A stretch of DNA of 64,000 bases from contig NZ_JBBKTU010000001.1 in assembly GCF_037892605.1 (NCBI RefSeq), positions 2,046,001 through 2,110,000 of the forward strand. Direction: 5' to 3'. The stretch is from Lacibacter sp. H407 (GTDB lineage Bacteria; Bacteroidota; Bacteroidia; Chitinophagales; Chitinophagaceae). Shown here in pieces: positions 54,738-62,603 of this stretch. The translations under genes were made by a program, and so were the position numbers. Every line of letters begins with the position of its first letter. Positions within the stretch are counted from its first letter, which is position 1. The notes beneath the pieces were generated by a model that was given only the letters and a program-made list of their open reading frames with translations, made no database searches and was not told the DNA's origin.

Positions 54738-55766
54738 ATGAAGTGTAACCGTATCATTGGGGCTGTCTTTATCTTATTGCTGCTGCAACAAACTGCTGCC
54801 GCACAGGATCTGCATTTCTCTCAATTCATGAATTCGCCGTTAACAACCAATCCGGCGAACACAGGTTTTATTCCGGAAGCTGATTACAGGATCGGCGGCA
54901 ACTTCCGCAGCCAGTGGACATCGATCCCTGTGCCGTATAAGACGGCCAGTGTGTGGGGCGATGTGCAGATACTCCGCAACAAAATCGATAATGGCTGGGT
55001 AGGTGTTGGTGCCTTGTTGTTGAATGATGTGGCAGGCCGTGGTAATCTGCGTTCCAATAAAGTATATGCATCGGTTGCGTATCATCAAATGATCGGGTTG
55101 AGCAGTTTGCTGAGTGCAGGTTTTAATGCAGGTTATGCGAATAAGCGGATCGATGTAACCAAGTTTACATTCGATAATCAATGGAATGGAAAATTCTTTG
55201 ATGCAGGTGCGCCCAATGGTGAAGCCTTGTTGACCAACCCCAGTTCTTCTTATTTTGATTTGCAGGTGGGCTTAAACTATGCATACTTTCCAACCGAGAA
55301 TACGTACATCAATGCAGGTGCTTCTGTACATCATATCAATCAACCGAAAGAAACATTCTTTACAAATGGAACTAATGAAGTACCACGCCGGTATATCGGC
55401 TTCCTCAATGGCAGTTTTAAGGTGAATGATGATTGGATCGTAAATCCAAATGCATATTTCTCATCACAGGCCAAAGCAAATGAATTTGTGTTAGGTGGAA
55501 ATCTGGCTTACAATGCAATGGGCGATGGAAGTGTAGTTGTATTTGGAGGAGCGTATTATCGCTGGTCTGATGCTGCCATTGCAATGATCGGGCTGGAGTG
55601 GAAAGACATCCGGTTTACATTTACATACGATGCTACGATGAGCAACTTAACCCGCTTCAACGGAGCAAATGGTGCATATGAATTTTCACTGATCAAGAAT
55701 GGATATTATAACGAGTCCTTTGGCGATAAAAGCCAGCGGAGGCAGAGTTTGTGTCCGAGGTTTTAG
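54738..55766 (+). CDS. Type IX secretion system outer membrane protein PorP/SprF family
   Basis: This 342-residue beta-barrel has a signal peptide (LLLLQQTAAAQ) and the family start DLHFSQFMNSPLTTNPANTG. Other motifs are GVGALLLNDVAGRGNL, FDLQVGLNYAYFP and FVLGGNLAYNAMGDGSVV. PorP/SprF proteins attach or guide type B-domain adhesins, here the preceding gene, with 87 bp between them. It is a family partner and not the core PorP of the translocon. Confidence 0.92.
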   Translation: MKCNRIIGAVFILLLLQQTAAAQDLHFSQFMNSPLTTNPANTGFIPEADYRIGGNFRSQWTSIPVPYKTASVWGDVQILRNKIDNGWVGVGALLLNDVAGRGNLRSNKVYASVAYHQMIGLSSLLSAGFNAGYANKRIDVTKFTFDNQWNGKFFDAGAPNGEALLTNPSSSYFDLQVGLNYAYFPTENTYINAGASVHHINQPKETFFTNGTNEVPRRYIGFLNGSFKVNDDWIVNPNAYFSSQAKANEFVLGGNLAYNAMGDGSVVVFGGAYYRWSDAAIAMIGLEWKDIRFTFTYDATMSNLTRFNGANGAYEFSLIKNGYYNESFGDKSQRRQSLCPRF

Positions 55767-55924
55767 TGCAACAGCGGTTGTTATTGATCGTGTGCTTATA
55801 GTATTTTTTTGATTTCAAATTTCACTCAAAGTCCAAAGTTAGCGGGAACCTACCTTCTAAAGTAAAGATTGATTAGATTTTGCGCCCTCCCCATCCTTTC
55901 CGAATTTCGCCCAAAATACTGCAC

Positions 55925-57346
55925 ATGACCTCTGTTGATAATTATGCAAAAGTTGATCTGGAAATTGTACAGCAACTGAAAGCCATTGTTGGTGAACAGT
56001 TTGTTTTTGTTGATGAAGAATCACTCAGCAACTATGCACATGATGAAACAGAGAATCTGCATTTTCCGCCAGAGGTAGTGGTAAAGCCACGTACAACAGA
56101 AGAGATCAGCCGGATCATGAAATTGTGTAACGATGCACTCATTCCCGTAACACCACGTGGGGCAGGTACCGGTTTAGCAGGTGCTGCATTGGCCGATAAA
56201 GGCGGCGTATTACTCTCGACCGAACGGTTGAATTCCATTTTGAAAATAGACGAACGTAACCACCAGGTTACAACAGAGCCGGGTGTTATTACAGAAGTGT
56301 TGATGGAAGAAGTAAAGAAAGTGGGATTGTTTTATCCGCCCGACCCAAGCAGCAGAGGCAGTTGTTTTATTGGAGGAAATATTTCAGCCAACAGTGGCGG
56401 ACCCAAAGCAGTGAAGTATGGTGTAGTACGTGATTATGTATTGAACCTTGAAGTTGTATTGCCTAATGGAGAAGTGATATGGACAGGTGCGAATGTGTTG
56501 AAGAATTCAACCGGATATAATCTTACACATCTCATAGTTGGCAGCGAAGGAACACTGGGTATTGTTACAAAAATTGTTTTGCGTTTAATTCCATTGCCGA
56601 AATATGATTTGCTGATGTTGGTGCCGTTCAGGAATTTAGAACAGGCAGGTGAAGCGGTGAGTGAAATTTTCCGTGCAGGATTTGTACCAAGTGGATTGGA
56701 GTTGGTGGAGATCGATGCATTGAAGATCGTAAGTAAAATGGTGGATAGTTCAGCTGTACCGGTTACAGATGATACAGCGGCACATCTTATTATTGAAGTA
56801 GATGGGAATGATGTGGATGTGTTGATGAAAGACATGGAAGCAATTAGCGAACTCTTAACGAAATATGATATTGGCGAATTGTACTTTGCAGATGATGCAC
56901 AGCAGAAAGCGGAGTTGTGGAAACTGCGTCGACGTGTTGCAGAGGCTGTGAAGTTAGTTGGCTACACAATTGAAGAAGATACGGTGGTTCCGAGAGCTGA
57001 ATTGCCAGCCTTGATAAAAGGAGTAAAAGCATTGGGTAAGCAATACGATTTTAATGTGGTGTGCTATGGTCATGCAGGCGATGGTAATCTGCACATCCGC
57101 ATTTATAAAGAAGGAACGCCCAATAGTTACGGTGATGCAGCCATGAACCAATGTTTGCGAGCTTTGTTTGAATTAGTGCATCAGCTTGGCGGAACCATCA
57201 GTGGCGAACATGGTGTTGGTTTGATTCAAAAAAGCTACATGAACATCGTGATGAAAGAAGCCAACCTTCGTTTGATGCGTGATATTAAGCGAGCCTTTGA
57301 TCCAAATAATATTTTAAACCCGGGCAAAATATTTGATCTGCAATAA
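55925..57346 (+). CDS. FAD-binding oxidase, GlcD-like (glycolate/D-lactate dehydrogenase family)
   Basis: This 473-residue FAD-dependent oxidoreductase has a PCMH-type FAD domain (about 45-225; PRGAGTGLAGAAL, NISANSGGPKAVKYGVVRDY, VGSEGTLGIVTKIVLRL). A C-terminal FAD-oxidase domain has CYGHAGDGNLHIRI and GGTISGEHGVGLIQK. It should oxidise 2-hydroxyacids such as glycolate or D-lactate. No Fe-S subunit lies nearby. ATG 55925 is preferred over an upstream in-frame start at 55880. Confidence 0.92.
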   Translation: MTSVDNYAKVDLEIVQQLKAIVGEQFVFVDEESLSNYAHDETENLHFPPEVVVKPRTTEEISRIMKLCNDALIPVTPRGAGTGLAGAALADKGGVLLSTERLNSILKIDERNHQVTTEPGVITEVLMEEVKKVGLFYPPDPSSRGSCFIGGNISANSGGPKAVKYGVVRDYVLNLEVVLPNGEVIWTGANVLKNSTGYNLTHLIVGSEGTLGIVTKIVLRLIPLPKYDLLMLVPFRNLEQAGEAVSEIFRAGFVPSGLELVEIDALKIVSKMVDSSAVPVTDDTAAHLIIEVDGNDVDVLMKDMEAISELLTKYDIGELYFADDAQQKAELWKLRRRVAEAVKLVGYTIEEDTVVPRAELPALIKGVKALGKQYDFNVVCYGHAGDGNLHIRIYKEGTPNSYGDAAMNQCLRALFELVHQLGGTISGEHGVGLIQKSYMNIVMKEANLRLMRDIKRAFDPNNILNPGKIFDLQ

Positions 57347-57357
57347 ACCTGTTAATC

Positions 57358-57945
57358 ATGAAAAAATCATTGTTGCTGTTTACGTTACTCATCAGTTCTG
57401 TTGCTGTATTTGCACAGTACGAAGAAGAAGAAAAGGAAAAAGGATTCAAACGGGATCAACTATTCATCGGTTCCGGTATCAACCTCGGTTTTTTTAATGG
57501 GTTTATTTTGGGATTAAATCCTGAAGTAGGATATAGTTTAAACCGTTTTGTAGATGTGGGTGTAGGTGTTAATGTGAATTATATTACGCAAAACGAAATA
57601 AATGCACCGATCACCTACAGACAGTTTGTTATTGGTGGCGGACCTTTCGTAAGAGTGTGGCCGGTGAATATGATTTTTCTGGGAGGTCAATTTGAATTCA
57701 ATCGAATTGCTTTCAGTGTAAAAGACAACGGAACTGTTATGGGCAGAACAAATTACACGGCACCAAGTATATTAGTTGGAGGCGGGTATGGAAACCGATT
57801 GATTGGCCGCTCACAATTCTATACAAGTATTATGGTGGATGTATTGCGTGATCCGAAGTCGCCCTACATTGATCAGTTCAACCGCCTGCAGCCGGTTTTT
57901 CGCACCACCTTTCTTTTTTATTTGAAGCCTAAACGGGAACGTTAG
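57358..57945 (+). CDS. Outer membrane beta-barrel protein
   Basis: This 195-residue protein has a signal peptide (SSVAVFAQ), a Glu/Lys-rich linker and alternating-residue beta strands (LGFFNGFILGLNPEVGYSL, FVDVGVGVNVNYI, FVIGGGPFVRVWP), ending in a strand with TTFLFYLKPKRER. It belongs to the broad small OmpA/Opa-like barrel group. Function is unknown. It starts 11 bp after the oxidase and overlaps the convergent LOG gene by 17 bp. Confidence 0.82.
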   Translation: MKKSLLLFTLLISSVAVFAQYEEEEKEKGFKRDQLFIGSGINLGFFNGFILGLNPEVGYSLNRFVDVGVGVNVNYITQNEINAPITYRQFVIGGGPFVRVWPVNMIFLGGQFEFNRIAFSVKDNGTVMGRTNYTAPSILVGGGYGNRLIGRSQFYTSIMVDVLRDPKSPYIDQFNRLQPVFRTTFLFYLKPKRER

Positions 57946-58471
57946 TAAAAATAGCAGAAGGTTCCGTAACCACTACAATTCTATCCTCTAAGGTTTCATA
58001 CAAAAAATCTTCTTTGTACATGTGTCGTATATGTGCAATTAAATGATCGTAAAAGCCATTGCTGTTTACGAGAAATATTTTTTTGCTGTGGATCTTCAAC
58101 GTGTTCCAGGTAAGCATTTCAAACAATTCGTCCAACGTACCATAGCCGCCGGATAGAATAACAGCTGCATCACATAATTCATACATCATTTTTTTGCGTA
58201 CATGCATATCCGTTACCACATGCAATTCCGTAATGGCTTTGTGTTGTGCTTCCCATTCTAACAGTATTTCAGGAATGATTCCCACAACGTTGCCCTTTCC
58301 CTCCATCACTGCATCAGCCACTGCACCCATAATGCCTTTGCCACCGCCTCCATAAATGAGTTTAATATTCTTTTCTGCCAGCAAATGGCCCAACTCTTTT
58401 GCGTGTTGCAGAAAGATGGGATCAGCGCCGGCTTTTGAACCGCAAAAAACAGCTAACGAAGAAAATTGCAT
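57929..58471 (-). CDS. LOG family protein (TIGR00730 Rossmann fold)
   Basis: This 180-residue protein carries the LOG (Lonely Guy) signatures FCGSKAGADP at the N-terminus, LIYGGGGKGIMGAVADAVME and LSGGYGTLDELFEMLTWN. These proteins hydrolyse nucleoside 5'-monophosphates, such as cytokinin riboside 5'-monophosphate, and are often annotated as nucleotide 5'-monophosphate nucleosidases. The ATG at 58471 (MQFSSLAVFCGS) is preferred over the extension to 58510, whose extra residues do not fit the family. Confidence 0.92.
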   Translation of the reverse strand: MQFSSLAVFCGSKAGADPIFLQHAKELGHLLAEKNIKLIYGGGGKGIMGAVADAVMEGKGNVVGIIPEILLEWEAQHKAITELHVVTDMHVRKKMMYELCDAAVILSGGYGTLDELFEMLTWNTLKIHSKKIFLVNSNGFYDHLIAHIRHMYKEDFLYETLEDRIVVVTEPSAIFTNVPV

Positions 58472-58551
58472 AACGATAAAATATGCCGCAAAGTAAGCAA
58501 ACTGGTTCACCGTTCGATTAATTCTTTATCTTCATTTTTAAACAAGTCCTT

Positions 58552-60021
58552 ATGTCACCAGTCTTGCTGTTCTCATTTGTGTTTGGCTATTTTTTAGTGC
58601 TGCTTGTAGTAGCCTGGTACACATCTAAAAACTCAAACAACGAATCTTTTTTTATAGGTAACCGAAGCAGCAACTGGATGCTGGTGGCATTTGGTATGAT
58701 CGGTACTTCGTTGAGCGGTGTTACGTTTGTGAGCGTACCCGGTGCAGTAGCAAAAGAATCGTTTGCTTATTTCCAGATCACGATCGGTTATCTCATCGGC
58801 TACATCACCATTGCGTATGTATTACTGCCGTTGTATTACAAACTCAATCTTACATCCATTTATAATTACCTGAGCGGACGGCTCGGTTTCAAATCATATA
58901 AAACAGGTGCTTCGTTTTTCATTCTCTCAAGAACCTTAGGTGCAACTGCACGCTTATACCTGGTGGTAAAGATTTTGCAGGATGCATTACCTGCATCGGT
59001 AAGTATCCCGTTTTGGGTAACTACACTGGTGATCCTTATTATGATCCTGCTTTACACCTACGAGGGTGGTGTAAAAACAATTGTATGGACCGATACATTG
59101 CAAACAACTTGTATGCTGGCCGGACTTGTTATTTGTGTGGGTTATCTTCTCAATCAAATGGATTTGAGTTTTGGCGACAGTCTTGTTGCTATGAATGAAA
59201 AAGGGTATTCAAAGATCTTTTTTACTGATCCGGGCAGTAAATTATTTTTTCTAAAACAGATATTGGCGGGTGCTTTCATCACTATTACCATGACCGGTAT
59301 GGATCAGGAAATGATGCAGAAAAATATCTCCGTAAAAACATTAAAGGATTCGCAGAAAAATGTACTTACACTTGGTGTGATATTAATGGTGGTGTTGATG
59401 TTATTCCTGTTTCTTGGAGGCGTATTGTTATTGTATGCAGAGCAGCAAGGAATTACTGCTGTTGGCGATAAACTATTCCCTGCAATTGCGTTGAATCACA
59501 TGCCGCCTATTGTATCGGTGATCTTTATCATTGCATTAATATCAGCGTTGTTTCCGAGTGCCGATGGTGCCATAACAGCACTCACTTCATCGTTTTGTAT
59601 CGATATCATTGGAATGCAACGCAGAGCAGATCTAACGGATGCAGAAAAGAAAAAAATGCGTCAAAGGGTGCAGCTGGTATTCGCTGCTGTATTTTTAGTA
59701 TTGGTGATGGTGTACAAATGGGTGAATGAGCCAAGCATGATCGGCGTTATTTTAAAAGTAGCAGCCTACACATACGGTCCTTTGCTGGGCTTGTTTACAT
59801 TTGGCATTATTACCAAACGGGCGGTTAAGGATAAGTTTGTTCCATTCGTTTGTATCATCGCCCCCGTCATTTGCTTCTTCATTGATAAATTTCAAAAGCA
59901 ATTGTTTGGTTCATTTGAAGTAGGTCTCGAACTACTCATTATCAATGGACTTTTAACCTTTATTGGGCTGTGGTTGATCTCGCATAAACAAGAGAATCAA
60001 CAGGCAACAGCCAATAGGTAA
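58552..60021 (+). CDS. Sodium:solute symporter (SSS family)
   Basis: This 489-residue transporter has about 13 transmembrane helices in the SSS/LeuT-like fold. Characteristic stretches are MIGTSLSGVTFVSVPGAV, LYLVVKILQDALP, YTYEGGVKTIVWTDTLQT and FIIALISALFPSADGAITAL. It imports a solute with Na+. The substrate cannot be deduced. The extreme C-terminus (ENQQATANR) is encoded inside a GGCAAT-type repeat region that continues after the stop. Confidence 0.93.
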   Translation: MSPVLLFSFVFGYFLVLLVVAWYTSKNSNNESFFIGNRSSNWMLVAFGMIGTSLSGVTFVSVPGAVAKESFAYFQITIGYLIGYITIAYVLLPLYYKLNLTSIYNYLSGRLGFKSYKTGASFFILSRTLGATARLYLVVKILQDALPASVSIPFWVTTLVILIMILLYTYEGGVKTIVWTDTLQTTCMLAGLVICVGYLLNQMDLSFGDSLVAMNEKGYSKIFFTDPGSKLFFLKQILAGAFITITMTGMDQEMMQKNISVKTLKDSQKNVLTLGVILMVVLMLFLFLGGVLLLYAEQQGITAVGDKLFPAIALNHMPPIVSVIFIIALISALFPSADGAITALTSSFCIDIIGMQRRADLTDAEKKKMRQRVQLVFAAVFLVLVMVYKWVNEPSMIGVILKVAAYTYGPLLGLFTFGIITKRAVKDKFVPFVCIIAPVICFFIDKFQKQLFGSFEVGLELLIINGLLTFIGLWLISHKQENQQATANR

Positions 60022-60106
60022 TAAGCAATATCTAATACGCAGCAGGCAATAGACAAATGAAATGCTCATTAAAGCTTTGCCAATTGCCCGTTGCTAATTG
60101 CCTATT
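60013..60106. repeat. Inverted repeat of GGCAAT-AGCAA type
   Basis: AATAGGTAATAAGCAA (60013-60028) pairs with its complement at 60091-60106 with 14 of 16 matches. Between them are further related units (GGCAATAGACAA at 60046; TTGCCAATTGCCCG at 60078). The arms span the end of the symporter gene and the start region of the methyltransferase gene, so this could be a mobile palindromic element in the intergenic space. Confidence 0.65.
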
Positions 60107-60127
60107 TTCCAATCATCTGTTTTATCT

Positions 60128-60784
60128 TTGCCGAAACGTTTTTACTTGGAGCTGATTCATCCGAAGGCCGAAGCATATGCAAGCATCTTTTCTACACAGG
60201 AAGATGACGTACTCAAAAACATTGCTGCGGAAACGGAACAATCGCACGCACAACCACACATGTTGAGCGGACAGCTCCAGGGTCAGTTCCTTGAAATCAT
60301 CAGCAAACTTATTCAGCCAAAACGCATTTTAGAAATTGGTACCATGGTTGGCTACAGCAGTATTTGTCTTGCAAAAGGACTGGCTGCCGATGGAATATTA
60401 CATACCATTGAAATGCGTGAACAGGATGCAGCTATTGCAAAAAACAATTTTATCCGGGCTGGGTTGAGTGATAGAATTCAATTGCACGTTGGGAATGCAT
60501 TGGATATTCTTCCGCAGTTGAATGAAACATGGGATCTGGTATTTATTGATGCCGATAAAACAGGCTACGATCAATACTACAGCATAGTGAAACCTCGTTT
60601 AAGAAGTGGTGGATTGATACTAGCCGATAATGTGCTCTTTCATGGCGATGTGCTGGACGAACCCATTAAAGGAAAAAATGCAAAGGCCATTCATGCATTT
60701 AATGAAATGGTGAGTGCTGATGATGAAGTAGAAAAAATCATGTTAACGTTGAGAGACGGATTGTTTCTCATCCGGAAAAAATAA
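60128..60784 (+). CDS. O-methyltransferase family 3 (class I SAM-dependent)
   Basis: This protein of about 218 residues belongs to the catechol/caffeoyl-CoA O-methyltransferase family. The SAM site is ILEIGTMVGYSSICLA, followed by the metal-binding LVFIDADKTGYDQYY and LILADNVLFHGDVLD. The substrate is unknown. The start is uncertain. There is no ATG; TTG 60128 (LPKRFYLELIHPK) fits the family, whereas TTG 60098 would lie inside the inverted repeat. It ends 7 bp before the glucosaminidase gene. Confidence 0.88.
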   Translation: MPKRFYLELIHPKAEAYASIFSTQEDDVLKNIAAETEQSHAQPHMLSGQLQGQFLEIISKLIQPKRILEIGTMVGYSSICLAKGLAADGILHTIEMREQDAAIAKNNFIRAGLSDRIQLHVGNALDILPQLNETWDLVFIDADKTGYDQYYSIVKPRLRSGGLILADNVLFHGDVLDEPIKGKNAKAIHAFNEMVSADDEVEKIMLTLRDGLFLIRKK

Positions 60785-60791
60785 ATATCAT

Positions 60792-62012
60792 ATGAAGCGA
60801 CTGGTTTATTTGTTCATTACCCTTTTGTCTGTAACAGCACTGCATGCGCAGAACATTACGATTGAAGAGTATATCAACACCTTTAAAGAAATTGCCATTA
60901 AGGAAATGATCCGCACCGGCGTTCCTGCTTCGATTACCCTGGCACAGGGAATTGTAGAAACAGAAAGCGGTAACAGTAAGCTGGTAAAAAAATCAAACAA
61001 TCATTTTGGTATCAAGTGTAAGGAAACATGGACAGGCCCAACAGTAAGTCATGATGACGATGCACGGGGTGAGTGTTTCCGGAAGTATGAAAATGCTGAA
61101 CAATCATATGTTGATCATTCTGATTTCTTGCGCACACGCAAACATTATGATTTTCTCTTTGGTCTTGACCCGGCTGATTACAAAGCATGGGCATATGGGT
61201 TGAAGAAAGCCGGTTATGCAACCAATCCTGCTTATCCGCAAATGCTGATCAGGTACATTGAAAAATACAATCTCAACGAATATTCATTGATCGCTCTCGG
61301 TAAGAAAAAAGCAGAGGAACCGATTTTTGCGAAAACAGAACAACCTGTTACAACACAGGTACAGCAACCAATAACACAAGCTCAGATTCAACAAACAAGC
61401 GATGTTGTAAAAGAAACGATCAAGAAGCCTGTTGTAAATTATCCATCCGGTGAGTTTAAGATCAACGAAACAAAAGTGGTGTATGCAAAACAGGGCACGG
61501 CATTTCTTGCGATTGCTCAAAAATATAACGTGCAGTTGAAATGGTTGTTTGATTTTAATGATCTCAAAGAAGCAGAAGTGCTCGAACAGGATCAACTCAT
61601 TTTTCTGCAACGCAAACGTCTTGTTGGTGCCAATCCGTTTCATGTAGTAGCAACCGGCGAAACGCTGTATGATATTGCGCAGGCGCAAGGTATTCGTTTG
61701 GAAGCGTTGTTGAAGTTGAATCAGATTCCTGTCAATAAACAACCGCTGGCAGGTGAGCAATTGTATTTACAATCGCCTGCACCTGTTGCACCTAAGTTAA
61801 ACACGGTATCAATTGGTGCAGCAAACGGATCAACAGTTGTTGAACACAATGCTGTTGCATCAAATGCTGTAATTGTACATTTGGTACAACCAAAGGAAAC
61901 ATTGTACGGTATTTCAAAAAAATATGCGGTATCGCAAGAGCAGATTCAGCAATGGAATAAATTAGCCGGTACAGAATTAAAGGAAGGAACAGAGCTCATC
62001 ATCAATAAATAA
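60792..62012 (+). CDS. Glucosaminidase domain protein with three LysM motifs
   Basis: This 406-residue exported peptidoglycan hydrolase has a signal peptide (LSVTALHAQ). A Glucosaminidase (PF01832) domain (about 30-160) has the catalytic-type GVPASITLAQGIVETESGNS with its Glu, plus NNHFGIKCK and GYATNPAYPQMLIRYIEKY. A Gln/Thr-rich linker leads to three LysM-like modules (about 225-275, 278-325, 358-405), the last with KETLYGISKKYAVSQEQIQQ. It cleaves glycan strands during growth or division. It sits 7 bp after the methyltransferase and 5 bp before hpt. Confidence 0.93.
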   Translation: MKRLVYLFITLLSVTALHAQNITIEEYINTFKEIAIKEMIRTGVPASITLAQGIVETESGNSKLVKKSNNHFGIKCKETWTGPTVSHDDDARGECFRKYENAEQSYVDHSDFLRTRKHYDFLFGLDPADYKAWAYGLKKAGYATNPAYPQMLIRYIEKYNLNEYSLIALGKKKAEEPIFAKTEQPVTTQVQQPITQAQIQQTSDVVKETIKKPVVNYPSGEFKINETKVVYAKQGTAFLAIAQKYNVQLKWLFDFNDLKEAEVLEQDQLIFLQRKRLVGANPFHVVATGETLYDIAQAQGIRLEALLKLNQIPVNKQPLAGEQLYLQSPAPVAPKLNTVSIGAANGSTVVEHNAVASNAVIVHLVQPKETLYGISKKYAVSQEQIQQWNKLAGTELKEGTELIINK

Positions 62013-62017
62013 AACGA

Positions 62018-62566
62018 ATGGCAGACATCATCAAAGTCCACGATAAGTATTTTGTTCCTTATATGACGGAGGTAACCGTGCTGGAGCGAATTGCTCAACT
62101 GGCAGAACAGATCGATAAAGATTATGCGGGAAAGAAGCCTTTGTTCATTGCCATTTTAAACGGCTCGTTCATGTTTGCTTCCGATCTGTTTAAATACATC
62201 AGCATTGAAGCAGAGATCTGTTTTATTAAACTGGCATCGTATAAAGGCACAAAATCAACCGGACAAGTTATCACGGCCATTGGACTTGATACAGATATTG
62301 TTGACAGGCATGTGGTGGTGTTGGAAGATATTATCGATACAGGTAAAACCATGAGTGAGTTTTTACCGCAATTACAAAATCAGCAACCGGCTTCACTAAA
62401 GATCGCTGCATTGTTACACAAACCGGAAGCTACAGCGTACCCTATCACGATTGATTATTTAGGTTTTTCGGTACCGGATAAATTTTTATTGGGTTATGGA
62501 TTAGATTACGATGGATTAGGCCGTAACCTGAAAGAAATTTACCAGTTGACGGAATCTCCTTCCTGA
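62018..62566 (+). CDS. hpt: Hypoxanthine phosphoribosyltransferase
   Basis: This 182-residue purine salvage enzyme converts hypoxanthine or guanine and PRPP to the nucleotide. The motifs are AILNGSFMFASDLF, a KLASYKGTKSTG flexible loop, the PRPP-binding VVLEDIIDTGKTM and the C-terminal PDKFLLGYGLDYDGLGRNL. Length is typical. It begins 5 bp after the glucosaminidase gene. Confidence 0.95.
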   Translation: MADIIKVHDKYFVPYMTEVTVLERIAQLAEQIDKDYAGKKPLFIAILNGSFMFASDLFKYISIEAEICFIKLASYKGTKSTGQVITAIGLDTDIVDRHVVVLEDIIDTGKTMSEFLPQLQNQQPASLKIAALLHKPEATAYPITIDYLGFSVPDKFLLGYGLDYDGLGRNLKEIYQLTESPS

Positions 62567-62603
62567 TTTACCACTTACTAACCCGGTAAAGCAGGATACA
62601 ACT

